IMG/VR virus record: IMGVR_UViG_3300042479_000819
Coordinates: 1-63,990 of that record
DNA length: 63,990 nt
Strand: one strand, 5' to 3'
Origin: a virus
Shown: positions 47,856 to 55,995 of the stretch, one piece after another
Position numbering within the stretch: position 1 is the first letter of the stretch
Layout of the letters: every line of letters starts with the position of its first letter
The notes under the pieces: generated by a model
What the model was told of the DNA's origin: nothing
The model's database searches: none
The model's input: the letters and a program-made list of their open reading frames with translations, nothing else
Position numbers and translations under genes: made by a program

Positions 47856-48490
47856 AAGCACAAGTATTTGCAATATTCCCAACACCTTTATATGTGGCAA
47901 ATTATGAGGGTGATTTAAAAGAGGTTATTGAATATTTTGATAGGAATGAAATGCAAGACACCAAAGCAGGGTATGGTATGATTTCAAACAATAGTTATAT
48001 ATTGGATAATCCAATATGTGATGAGGTGAATAAGTTTTTTATGGAATCCTTTAAAGATTTTGCAACAAATGTAATGAGATATAGATATGAGGATTTGCAA
48101 TTTGCACAATCCTGGTTGACATATAAAGCACCAAAACAATTCCATAAAGCACATACCCATCCAAACACCTTATTGGCTGGTGTTTTTTATTATGATGCAC
48201 AAGAGGATGATGCTGCCATTTGTTTTTCAAAAGATGTTAAATCATTTAATAGATCATACTTTGAGCCATCATTACTAGATGATTATCAAAATCATTCATT
48301 CTCACAAGAGGAGATATATTATAAACCAAAGAAAAATGATTTTTTAATATTCCCCTCTTGGTTAACACATGGTGTTCCACCAAACAATACAAATAGGGTG
48401 AGAAAAGCATTAGGTGTCAATGCTTTAACAAAAGGCACATTAGGTGATAAAGAAACCATTTCAGAAATTATATTTGGAAGATACAAATGA
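47852..48490 (+). CDS. 2OG-Fe(II) oxygenase-family protein (type 5), second copy
   Basis: Same family as its upstream neighbour but diverged: WLTYKAPKQFHKAHTHPNTL (His-rich first ligand site), LAGVFYYDAQEDDAAICFS, and FLIFPSWLTHGVPPNNTNRV with the distal His and Arg. 212 residues. It overlaps both neighbours by ATGA, so the three genes and the sulfotransferase are translated as a unit. Possibly acts on a related substrate or as a paired enzyme. Confidence 0.72.
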   Translation: MKAQVFAIFPTPLYVANYEGDLKEVIEYFDRNEMQDTKAGYGMISNNSYILDNPICDEVNKFFMESFKDFATNVMRYRYEDLQFAQSWLTYKAPKQFHKAHTHPNTLLAGVFYYDAQEDDAAICFSKDVKSFNRSYFEPSLLDDYQNHSFSQEEIYYKPKKNDFLIFPSWLTHGVPPNNTNRVRKALGVNALTKGTLGDKETISEIIFGRYK

Positions 48491-49305
48491 AACAAAAGAT
48501 ATTTTTTAATTCAACGTTACCAAGGAGTGGTAGCACTTTATTACAAAACATAATGGGACAAAATCCTGAATTTCATGTAACACCAACATCAGGTCTAATT
48601 GATTTGATGTTAGGAGCAAGAATAGGATACAATCAAAACCATGAATCAAAGGCTGGTGATACAGAAATGTGGAAAGAGGGTTTCTATAATTTCTGTAAAG
48701 AAGGTATAAAAGCATATGTTTCATCACAAACATCAAAACCATATTATTTGGATAAGAATAGGGTATGGGCGTTTTATTATAACCTATTATCAAATGTGGT
48801 AGAAAATCCAAAAGTAATATATATGGTTAGGGATTTACCATCCATATTTGCATCAATGGAGAAGAAGTTTAGAATGAATCCTGATAAAGATGATGGCACA
48901 ATGGATAATATCAAAATGAAAGGGACAACAACACATAAGAGAGTTGAACTATGGGCGCAAACAGTTCCTGTAGGTTATTCATTGGAAAAATTACAACAAA
49001 CATTATTGGATGGTACAGCAAAGAACTTTCTATTCATTAAATATGAAGACCTATGCAGTAATCCAGAAATGGTGATGAGAAACATTTATAAATATTTAGA
49101 AGTAGATGATTTCAAACATAATTTTCAACATATAAGTCAAGTCACAGTAGAAAATGATGCAATACATGGGATATATGGTGATCATATTATAAGGAATAGT
49201 TTGAATATGTTACCAAATGATTCAAAAAATGTGCTAGGTCAATATACAGTTGATTCCATAAAGACATCCTATAAGTGGTACAATGATTTCTTTGGGTATA
49301 AATAA
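48487..49305 (+). CDS. Sulfotransferase
   Basis: A 272-residue PAPS-dependent sulfotransferase, transferring sulfate to a hydroxyl of a sugar, protein or small molecule. The 5'-phosphosulfate loop is FNSTLPRSGSTLLQNIM at residues about 6-22. The 3'-phosphate-binding region is VIYMVRDLPSIFASM (about 111-125), and a later KNFLFIKYEDLCSNPE (about 177-192) is also typical. No membrane anchor, so it acts in the cytoplasm. ATGA-coupled to the oxygenases and followed by kelch adhesin genes. Fibre or host-glycan sulfation is only a hypothesis. Confidence 0.85.
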   Translation: MKQKIFFNSTLPRSGSTLLQNIMGQNPEFHVTPTSGLIDLMLGARIGYNQNHESKAGDTEMWKEGFYNFCKEGIKAYVSSQTSKPYYLDKNRVWAFYYNLLSNVVENPKVIYMVRDLPSIFASMEKKFRMNPDKDDGTMDNIKMKGTTTHKRVELWAQTVPVGYSLEKLQQTLLDGTAKNFLFIKYEDLCSNPEMVMRNIYKYLEVDDFKHNFQHISQVTVENDAIHGIYGDHIIRNSLNMLPNDSKNVLGQYTVDSIKTSYKWYNDFFGYK

Positions 49306-49318
49306 AGTTAGGAGATGA

Positions 49319-49326
49319 TATTTATA
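49319..49326 (+). promoter_or_regulatory. TATTTATA octamer before the first kelch gene
   Basis: Exact TATTTATA ending 13 bases before the ATG at 49340. Confidence 0.5.
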
Positions 49327-49339
49327 ATAAAAAAAGAAT

Positions 49340-49386
49340 ATGGCAAAATTACAAAGTACAGAAATAATAGGAGTTGCAAATAGACC
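49340..49386 (+). repeat. 47-base leader repeat, copy 1
   Basis: The first 47 bases of the gene are identical to those at 50292 and 51241, giving a perfect direct repeat at each paralogue start. Confidence 0.9.
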
Positions 49387-50290
49387 TGCAACAATATGTT
49401 CAAATACGATGTGCATTTGGTTTGATACAGTTAATTTAAAACCAGTCATTTCATATTGTGGATATAGTCCTCCTTGGTCAGTAGGTGGCGCAATGATAAC
49501 AGCAAGATGTGGTTTAGCAGGAGCAGGAACGCAAGATGCAGGTCTTGTGTTTGGAGGCTTTGCTAGTTTTTCTCCAAAATCTTGTACAGAAGAATACGAT
49601 GGTGCATCTTGGTCAGCAGGTGGTGCATTATCAATAGCAAGACTTGGTTTAGCAGGAGCAGGAACACAGAATGAAGGACTTGCTTTTGGGGGAGGCGCTA
49701 GTTATTCTCCAATATCTTGTACAGAAGAATATAATGGCACATCGTGGTCATCAGGCGGTGCATTGATAGAAGCAAGGAGTTCTTTAGCAGGAGTAGGAAC
49801 ACAAAATGCAGGACTTGCATTAGGAGGTTATGCTAGTTATTCTCCATCATCTTGCACAGAAGAATATGATGGTACAACTTGGGCAACAGGAGGTGCATTG
49901 ATAGAAGCAAGGAGTTCTTTAGCAGGAGCAGGAACACAGAATGCAGGACTTGCTTTTGGAGGAACTCCATCAGGATCTTGCACAGAAGAATACAATGGTA
50001 CATCTTGGTCAGCAGGAGGTGCGTTGATAACAGCAAAATGTGGCTTAGCAGGAGCAGGAACACAGAATGCAGGACTTGCTTTTGGTGGTAACTCTTTTGC
50101 TGTGCCTGATACACAAGAATATAACGGCAGTTCTTGGGTGGCAGGCGGCAAATTATTATCAGTGAGATGTTCTTTAGCAGGAGCAGGGACGCAAAGTGCA
50201 GGACTTGCTATGGGTGGGTATAATGGTTCATGTGTTTCTTGTACAGAAGAATACATTAAAACAATCGCAATAATAGATTCAATACGATAA
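49340..50290 (+). CDS. Kelch-type beta-propeller adhesin, paralogue 1
   Basis: A 316-residue protein with a 40-residue leader (MAKLQSTEIIGVANRP, then CIWFDTVNLKPVISYCGY), six kelch-type repeats of 43-46 residues (WSAGGALSIARLGLAGAGTQ ... FGG ... SCTEEYNGTS) and the end KTIAIIDSIR. Such repeats make beta propellers or beta prisms that bind ligands on their loops. The leader and repeats match the kelch domain of the fibre at 41748. Loop lengths differ between repeats and paralogues, as expected for receptor binding. No S74 chaperone, no signal peptide. Presumed detachable or alternative fibre tip. Confidence 0.75.
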   Translation: MAKLQSTEIIGVANRPATICSNTMCIWFDTVNLKPVISYCGYSPPWSVGGAMITARCGLAGAGTQDAGLVFGGFASFSPKSCTEEYDGASWSAGGALSIARLGLAGAGTQNEGLAFGGGASYSPISCTEEYNGTSWSSGGALIEARSSLAGVGTQNAGLALGGYASYSPSSCTEEYDGTTWATGGALIEARSSLAGAGTQNAGLAFGGTPSGSCTEEYNGTSWSAGGALITAKCGLAGAGTQNAGLAFGGNSFAVPDTQEYNGSSWVAGGKLLSVRCSLAGAGTQSAGLAMGGYNGSCVSCTEEYIKTIAIIDSIR

Positions 50291-50291
50291 T

Positions 50292-50338
50292 ATGGCAAAA
50301 TTACAAAGTACAGAAATAATAGGAGTTGCAAATAGACC
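50292..50338 (+). repeat. 47-base leader repeat, copy 2
   Basis: Identical to 49340-49386. The match to copy 3 continues for about 50 further bases with only a few mismatches, and includes bases upstream of the ATG. Confidence 0.9.
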
Positions 50339-51239
50339 AGCAGTAATATGCGCTGATACTGTATGTTTATGGTTTAATACAACAATTAAACAGTTAGTTT
50401 TCTCATATTCCGGTTTTTCAGGATCCTGGTCGGCAGGGAATGCATTGATAACAGCAAGAGGTTATTTAGCAGGAGCAGGGACGCAGAATGCAGGACTTGC
50501 TATAGGCGGGTATAATGGTAGTATTCTTTCTTGCACGGAAGAATACGATGGTACATCATGGTCAGCAGGCGGAGCATTATCAATAGCAAGATATCGGTTA
50601 GGAGGAGCAGGGACACAGAGTGTAGGACTTGTGTTTGGAGGCCGTAATCCGGGCGCTCTTTCTTGTACAGAAGAATACGATGGGACATCTTGGTTAGCAG
50701 GCGGAGCATTGATAATAGCGAGGTTTGGACCAGCAAGTGCAGGTACACAGGACGCAGGACTTGCATTTGGAGGTTTTGTAAATAATAGTAGTACCTGCAC
50801 TGAAGAGTACAATGGTACATCTTGGTCAACAGGTGGCGCATTGATTAGTTCAAGACATAATTTAGCAGGAGCAGGAACACAGAATGCAGGACTTGCTTTT
50901 GGGGGAACATTTCCAAATGGTGATTGCACTGAAGAATACAACGGCACAACTTGGTTAACAGGTGGTGCATTGATAATAGGAAGAGAAGGTACAGGGACAG
51001 GAACACAGAATGAAGGACTTTTTATAGGAGGCATAGTAACAAATACTGGTGTTTCTTGTACAGAAGAATATGATGGCGCATCTTGGTCAGTAGGTGGGGC
51101 AATGATAGTAGCAAGGCACACACTAGCAGGTGCAGGAACACAAAGCGCAGGACTTGCTATAGGTGGGTATATGAATAATGGAGTTTCTTGTACAGAAGAG
51201 TACACTAAAACAATAACAATAGTAGATTCAATACGATAA
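50292..51239 (+). CDS. Kelch-type beta-propeller adhesin, paralogue 2
   Basis: 315 residues, one base after paralogue 1. Same leader, six kelch repeats and C-terminal KTITIVDSIR. The fifth repeat is shortened (GREGTGTGTQNEGLFIGG). The loop between FGG and CTEEY varies most (for example NNSST, FPNGD, NTGVS), which is where a ligand-binding face would lie. Tandem duplication with paralogues 1 and 3 is evident. Confidence 0.75.
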   Translation: MAKLQSTEIIGVANRPAVICADTVCLWFNTTIKQLVFSYSGFSGSWSAGNALITARGYLAGAGTQNAGLAIGGYNGSILSCTEEYDGTSWSAGGALSIARYRLGGAGTQSVGLVFGGRNPGALSCTEEYDGTSWLAGGALIIARFGPASAGTQDAGLAFGGFVNNSSTCTEEYNGTSWSTGGALISSRHNLAGAGTQNAGLAFGGTFPNGDCTEEYNGTTWLTGGALIIGREGTGTGTQNEGLFIGGIVTNTGVSCTEEYDGASWSVGGAMIVARHTLAGAGTQSAGLAIGGYMNNGVSCTEEYTKTITIVDSIR

Positions 51240-51240
51240 T

Positions 51241-51287
51241 ATGGCAAAATTACAAAGTACAGAAATAATAGGAGTTGCAAATAGACC
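51241..51287 (+). repeat. 47-base leader repeat, copy 3
   Basis: Identical to the copies at 49340 and 50292. Homologous recombination between copies would delete or fuse whole adhesin genes in frame. Confidence 0.9.
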
Positions 51288-52185
51288 AGCAGTAATATGC
51301 ACTGATACTGTATGTTTATGGTTTGATACAACAAATTTGAAATCAATGGCATCATATTGCACTTTTTTAGGATCCTGGTCTGCAGGAGGTGCATTGATAA
51401 CAGCAAGACTTGGTTTAGCAGGAGCAGGAACACAGAATGAAGGACTTGCTTTTGGAGGATATTGTAATGAAGGTTTATCATGTACAGAAGAATATAATGG
51501 CACAAGTTGGTCAGCAGGGGGTGCATTAATAACAGCAAGACATTTTTTAGCAGGAGCAGGAACAGAAAACGCAGGACTTGCTTTTGGTGGTAGTTATTCA
51601 GGTTCATGTACCGAAGAATATAATGGTACGGCTTGGTCAGCAGGGGGTGCATTGATAGAAGCAAGGAGTTCTTTAGCAGGAGTAGGAACACAGAATGCAG
51701 GACTTGCTATGGGGGGCGGTGGTTATTCTCCAATATCTTGTACAGAAGAATATGATGGTATATCGTGGTCATCAGGCGGTGCATTGATAGAAGCAAGGAG
51801 TTCTTTAGCAGGAGTAGGAACACAAAATGCAGGACTTGCATTAGGAGGTGGTGGTTATGGACCAACATCTTATACAGAAGAATACAATGGCACAACTTGG
51901 ACAACAGGAGGTGCATTGATAGAAGGAAGGGGTTCTTTAGCAGGAGCAGGCTCACAGAATGCAGGACTTGCTTTTGGTGGTGCTGCTAGTTATTCTCCAA
52001 AATCTTGTACAGAAGAATATAATGGCACATCTTGGTCATCACGCGGAGCATTATTAATAGCAAGGTGTTCTTTAGCAGGAGCAGGAACACAAAGCGTAGG
52101 GCTTGCTTTTGGAGGAACTCCATCAGGATCTTGTACAGAAGAATATGATGGAGATATTTTAATAATAAGAGACATTATTTTATAA
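51241..52185 (+). CDS. Kelch-type beta-propeller adhesin, paralogue 3
   Basis: 314 residues, one base after paralogue 2, with the same leader and six kelch repeats. Its C-terminus differs (EEYDGDILIIRDIIL), so it has lost the shared DSIR ending. Two repeats are almost the same as repeats in paralogue 1 (IEARSSLAGVGTQNAGLA), suggesting exchange between copies. It is the last of the tandem set before the glycosyltransferase genes. Confidence 0.75.
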   Translation: MAKLQSTEIIGVANRPAVICTDTVCLWFDTTNLKSMASYCTFLGSWSAGGALITARLGLAGAGTQNEGLAFGGYCNEGLSCTEEYNGTSWSAGGALITARHFLAGAGTENAGLAFGGSYSGSCTEEYNGTAWSAGGALIEARSSLAGVGTQNAGLAMGGGGYSPISCTEEYDGISWSSGGALIEARSSLAGVGTQNAGLALGGGGYGPTSYTEEYNGTTWTTGGALIEGRGSLAGAGSQNAGLAFGGAASYSPKSCTEEYNGTSWSSRGALLIARCSLAGAGTQSVGLAFGGTPSGSCTEEYDGDILIIRDIIL

Positions 52186-52256
52186 ATGTTTTAAAAATCA
52201 TCATACACAATAGTAGATTGCGTCTTATAATTATAAAACCTATAAATAAAAAATTA

Positions 52257-53144
52257 ATGGATTTAACAACAGAAAAAATTTTAGTATGGCACATTCAAGG
52301 TGGATTAGGAAAGAATGTTGCAGCTACATCATTACCAAAGACAATAAAAGAAATTTATCCAGATAGACAACTTATAATGGTTGTATCATATCCTGAAGTT
52401 TTTCTAAATAATCCTTATGTTGATAGGGTGTATCCATTAGGTAATTGCCCCTACTTTTACCAGGATTTTGTAGAGAACAAGGATACTCTTGTTTTTAGAC
52501 ATGAGCCGTATCATCAAACGGGTCATATACATAAGGAGAAGCATCTGGTAAGTAACTGGTGTGATTTGCTTAATATAGAGTATAGCAATCAGATACCCCA
52601 ACTTTTCCCAAATTACGCAGAGAAGGTTAATGCAAAGAAATGGTTTAGGGATAAACCAGTGGTGGTATTACAAACATCTGGTGGTGATTTAGAATCAAAG
52701 AATATATATTCTTGGTGTAGGGATATGCCACAAGATATTGCACAATTGATTGTTGACAAGTACAAGGACAGCCACCATATATTCCATATAACAAGGAAAG
52801 GTGGTTATGTTTTGAATGATACAGAGAGGCTTGATGTTAAGTTATCTAATATGGAGTTGTTTAGTATATTGACAGTTTCGTCCAAGAGATTTTTAATAGA
52901 TTCTTCTTTGCAACATGCGGCAGTTGCTATTAATTTGCGGTCAACTGTGTTTTGGATTGGAACATCACCCAAGGTTTTTGGGTATGACTTGCACAATAAT
53001 ATTGTTGCAAATCAGCCCAAAAACAAGAACCAATTAATTGGTTCATACTTGTTTGACTATCAGTTTGATTTTAATGTACATGAGTGTCCGTATAGCACAT
53101 TGGATGAAATGTTTGATATGGATTTTGTTATATCAAATATTTAA
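52257..53144 (+). CDS. GT9-like glycosyltransferase (heptosyltransferase fold)
   Basis: A 295-residue GT-B enzyme resembling ADP-heptose/LPS heptosyltransferases. N-terminal VWHIQGGLGKNVAATSLPKT (residues about 9-28), SYPEVFLNNPYVDRVYPLG, a middle VVVLQTSGGDLE, and the C-terminal sugar-nucleotide region FLIDSSLQHAAVAINL with TVFWIGTSP are typical. The ATG at 52257 is preferred; a TTG at 52218 would add 13 residues. Its 3' end overlaps the convergent gene by 12 bases, and its terminator lies inside that gene. Donor sugar and acceptor are unknown; it may work with the neighbouring O-heptosyltransferase. Confidence 0.72.
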   Translation: MDLTTEKILVWHIQGGLGKNVAATSLPKTIKEIYPDRQLIMVVSYPEVFLNNPYVDRVYPLGNCPYFYQDFVENKDTLVFRHEPYHQTGHIHKEKHLVSNWCDLLNIEYSNQIPQLFPNYAEKVNAKKWFRDKPVVVLQTSGGDLESKNIYSWCRDMPQDIAQLIVDKYKDSHHIFHITRKGGYVLNDTERLDVKLSNMELFSILTVSSKRFLIDSSLQHAAVAINLRSTVFWIGTSPKVFGYDLHNNIVANQPKNKNQLIGSYLFDYQFDFNVHECPYSTLDEMFDMDFVISNI

Positions 53145-55856
53145 ATTTGTATGCTGTTTCAAATTAAGTATAACATCTTCGGGTGTTATACTTTTTTGGC
53201 ATTCGTGTTGTCTGGATGTTCCTTTATGTATTGGGCACCAGTTCCAATCTCCTTTATCAAATTTGAAGTTTGGGTTTGTCCAACAAGAGTTGCATACATT
53301 ATGATTATATATTCTTGTTGTATTTGTTGTGAATTCATGATTTAAATCAGTGAAATTGTTAATCATAACCACATGTTTATTAATTGCCCAACTTAACCAA
53401 CTCAAGCCACTTCCCAGACCAATGAATATTTCAGAATGGTGAATATAATTCATAATGTTATTTATGTCATAATTGTTTGGAGTTATGGCATTTTTGATAT
53501 TATTTCCTTCTTTTGAAATGTTTATAACGGTATATCCTTTGCTATTTAAAAATTCTGTTAGTTCATCCCATCCATTTGGGTATAGCCAGAATTTTAAGGC
53601 TGATGTGGAGTGGGTTGCAATTGTTATGTATTTTTCTTTTATGGGTCTTTTCTTTGGTATGAAATCAATGGTTGGTTTTATTTCGGTATAATCTAGGCCA
53701 AGGATATTTGTTGCTGTCATTTGTAATGGTATTATATTTGGTAATATTGGTTCCATTTGATTATTATAGAACCAACCAAGGGTATATTTTGCATGTATAT
53801 TTTGGGCAACTTGACCAGGTATAATGAACTCAATGTTTGGATATGTTTTTTCAAAGAAGTTATTCCAGAAGGTTGATGCAACAACCTTGCAATTATGTTT
53901 TTTTGAGAATTCATCAATGTAAGGCATCCATGCAACGGAATCACCAAGAGATTTTGAATCAATGGCAATATAAACCCTTTTATTGGTTAAATCCATATTA
54001 AAGACATGTTTCCCTTTTTGGTTGCTAACAGTGATTTCCCAATCAACAAAATATTTTATGGATGATTTTGTCCAATTGTTTCTCCCAATATTTGATTTGT
54101 ATTCAATTTTGTTTGTTTTTTTATTTTTGAATGTAATATCATATCTTATGTTTGGACCACCAGTTATTTCAACAAATGGACCATCAATAAAATTAATATT
54201 AATATTTGGTTCAATATCAGTTGTTTTTAATTCATATATGTCAAAACTTGAAAATTGGTTATGAACACCTTCCAAGTCTGTTGTTACTTTATCAGTTAAG
54301 CATTTTTCAACAACATTAAACTTATAATCTTTGATTAAATCATACATTTTTTCCTCAAACTTCTTGAAGTTGATATAAAATATTAATTTTGTTTTGTAAT
54401 AGTTAAATAACTCCAATAATGGGGTTATGTTGCCAGAAAAGAAATTGGTTTTATATCCATCATTTTTATCTATGTTATTATTGTAATATAAAATTAAATC
54501 CTTTGAATTAAGCTGTTTATAATTATCATTTAATGTGTCAGAATATATTAATGTATCATAATTTACAATATGTATTTTCTTTTTGTTTAATTTATCTGCA
54601 AAGTTGACACCCTGCTTTATTAAGTTATAAACTCCAAAACTATGTTCAAAAGGCATTGAAGTACTTGTTTTTTCCCCTTTTGCATTTATCTTCCAATATT
54701 CAAATATAACATTATGTTCTTCATATTCATCTTTATCCAATAATTGATTATCTTTTGAATATAATACATAATCACATAATGATTGGGTTTCTTCATCAAC
54801 TGGTTTATTGCATGATAATATGATTTCTGTATTGATGGTTGACAAACATCTTTTTAGCATATTTTTTCTAAATAAGTTATTTGTGTGAGCCAATACAATG
54901 GTTACTTCATCTTCATTTCTTTTTTTATCTTCATTCAATAGATTGATTAATAATTTCTTATTCTCTTCTGGGTTATCTGTGGAATATACTGCCTTATTAT
55001 CATAATAATTTTCATATGTATGTAAGTTTTTTGTTATAATTTTAAGACCAAAGGATGATGCTTCTTTTAATGATAAGGGATTCAATTCATATATTGATGG
55101 GAAATAGAATAAATCAGACGCTTCATAATAATTCAATGGGTTTTCTTGTTCCCCGTGTATAACGCAATTCTTTGGTAAATCATCCAATATTGGTTTCCAA
55201 TATTCATAGAAGTTTCCAGCCATATTTCCAACAAAATGAAATATTATTTTCTCATCTTGGCACAATCTAGCGACTTCAATTATTTCCTTTTGGTTTTTAC
55301 CTTGTGTAAATAATCCAACATGTAGGACATGTTTATAAGAGGGGTCAAATCCAAGGAGTTCTTGTTTTTGCTTTTTCTTTGGTATTTTCTTTGGAATGTG
55401 GTATTCCCATATGGTTAATGGAACTCCTGTTTTTACAAATTGCTTCTTGCTCCATTCTGATACTAAGATATATTTATCTGGATGAAATTTTATATCATTT
55501 GGATTTGTCCATGATCCATGTGTGGTGACAAATATCTTATAACCTTGGTCACGTTGAAATATCTTGAAAAGGATATCATCTGACAAATTGAATTCAGGTA
55601 CTTCTTGAAAATGAATAATGTCAGGACTAATGTTATTTATGTGTGTTAATATTTCAGATTTATCATCCCCAAGTGTAATAACATTTACAAGTTCTTTAAT
55701 CTTATTCTTTTGTACAACATAATCACCGCTTACATTTGCTATTTCAATGACATAAATATTATATACAGGAAGAAATTCTTCAATTTGTTTGAGAAGATAT
55801 TGCGGTAAACCCCCAGTTGATAAATGCGGTGTTACAAATAATAATTTTTCTTTCAT
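53133..55856 (-). CDS. Glycosyltransferase fusion: GT4-like plus TibC/Aah-type O-heptosyltransferase
   Basis: A 907-residue cytoplasmic enzyme of at least three parts. Residues 1-320: GT-B glycosyltransferase of GT4 type (FVTPHLSTGGLPQYLLKQI; HVGLFTQGKNQKEIIE; an E-x7-E signature in YELNPLSLKEASSFG). Residues about 330-540: an unassigned glycosyltransferase-like region. Residues about 553-907: a close match to bacterial autotransporter O-heptosyltransferases, which attach heptose to Ser of adhesin repeats: INFIDGPFVEITGG, RVYIAIDSKSLGDSVAWMPY, ASTFWNNFFEKTYPNIEF, FIGLGSGLSWLSWAINKHVV, and four Cys (VCNSCW, NWCPIH, HECQKS) that bind iron in TibC. It is opposite in strand to all neighbours. Confidence 0.82.
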   Translation of the reverse strand: MKEKLLFVTPHLSTGGLPQYLLKQIEEFLPVYNIYVIEIANVSGDYVVQKNKIKELVNVITLGDDKSEILTHINNISPDIIHFQEVPEFNLSDDILFKIFQRDQGYKIFVTTHGSWTNPNDIKFHPDKYILVSEWSKKQFVKTGVPLTIWEYHIPKKIPKKKQKQELLGFDPSYKHVLHVGLFTQGKNQKEIIEVARLCQDEKIIFHFVGNMAGNFYEYWKPILDDLPKNCVIHGEQENPLNYYEASDLFYFPSIYELNPLSLKEASSFGLKIITKNLHTYENYYDNKAVYSTDNPEENKKLLINLLNEDKKRNEDEVTIVLAHTNNLFRKNMLKRCLSTINTEIILSCNKPVDEETQSLCDYVLYSKDNQLLDKDEYEEHNVIFEYWKINAKGEKTSTSMPFEHSFGVYNLIKQGVNFADKLNKKKIHIVNYDTLIYSDTLNDNYKQLNSKDLILYYNNNIDKNDGYKTNFFSGNITPLLELFNYYKTKLIFYINFKKFEEKMYDLIKDYKFNVVEKCLTDKVTTDLEGVHNQFSSFDIYELKTTDIEPNININFIDGPFVEITGGPNIRYDITFKNKKTNKIEYKSNIGRNNWTKSSIKYFVDWEITVSNQKGKHVFNMDLTNKRVYIAIDSKSLGDSVAWMPYIDEFSKKHNCKVVASTFWNNFFEKTYPNIEFIIPGQVAQNIHAKYTLGWFYNNQMEPILPNIIPLQMTATNILGLDYTEIKPTIDFIPKKRPIKEKYITIATHSTSALKFWLYPNGWDELTEFLNSKGYTVINISKEGNNIKNAITPNNYDINNIMNYIHHSEIFIGLGSGLSWLSWAINKHVVMINNFTDLNHEFTTNTTRIYNHNVCNSCWTNPNFKFDKGDWNWCPIHKGTSRQHECQKSITPEDVILNLKQHTNLNI
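53166..53197 (+). terminator. UUCG-tetraloop terminator inside the antisense gene
   Basis: A 12-base-pair stem AAGTATAACATC / GGTGTTATACTT (with a T-G pair) closed by a C(TTCG)G loop and followed by six T. It begins 21 bases after the stop of the GT9-like gene and lies within the 3' coding part of the minus-strand gene. There is no T tract on the other strand, so it acts only on + strand transcription. Confidence 0.88.
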
Positions 55857-55969
55857 TTTTTTATTTTTTTATTTTTAAAATAATATAATTTTCATACAAA
55901 TCAATATTTTAATATGTAAAATTATTAATTTTAATTTATATTTTTATATGGATATTATACATTACTTAA

Positions 55970-55977
55970 TATTTATA
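55970..55977 (+). promoter_or_regulatory. TATTTATA octamer before 55996
   Basis: Exact TATTTATA ending 18 bases before the ATG at 55996, in a 139-base AT-rich gap that separates it from the divergent glycosyltransferase gene. Confidence 0.5.
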
Positions 55978-55995
55978 TCTTAAATACTATTTTAC

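Noticed and set aside
44263-51691. Long minus-strand frames across the kelch repeats
   Set aside because: Mirror frames of repetitive Gly/Ala/Cys-rich coding sequence; products are low-complexity and follow the kelch period.
52241-52248. TATAAATA as a T4-type late promoter before the GT9-like gene
   Set aside because: It is a single copy only nine bases before the chosen start, and the consistent motif elsewhere has the opposite orientation.
52218-52256. TTG start at 52218 for the GT9-like gene (and TTG starts at 12737, 21091, 27834, 34813)
   Set aside because: In each case an ATG follows a few codons later at the normal gene boundary, and the extra residues show no family similarity.
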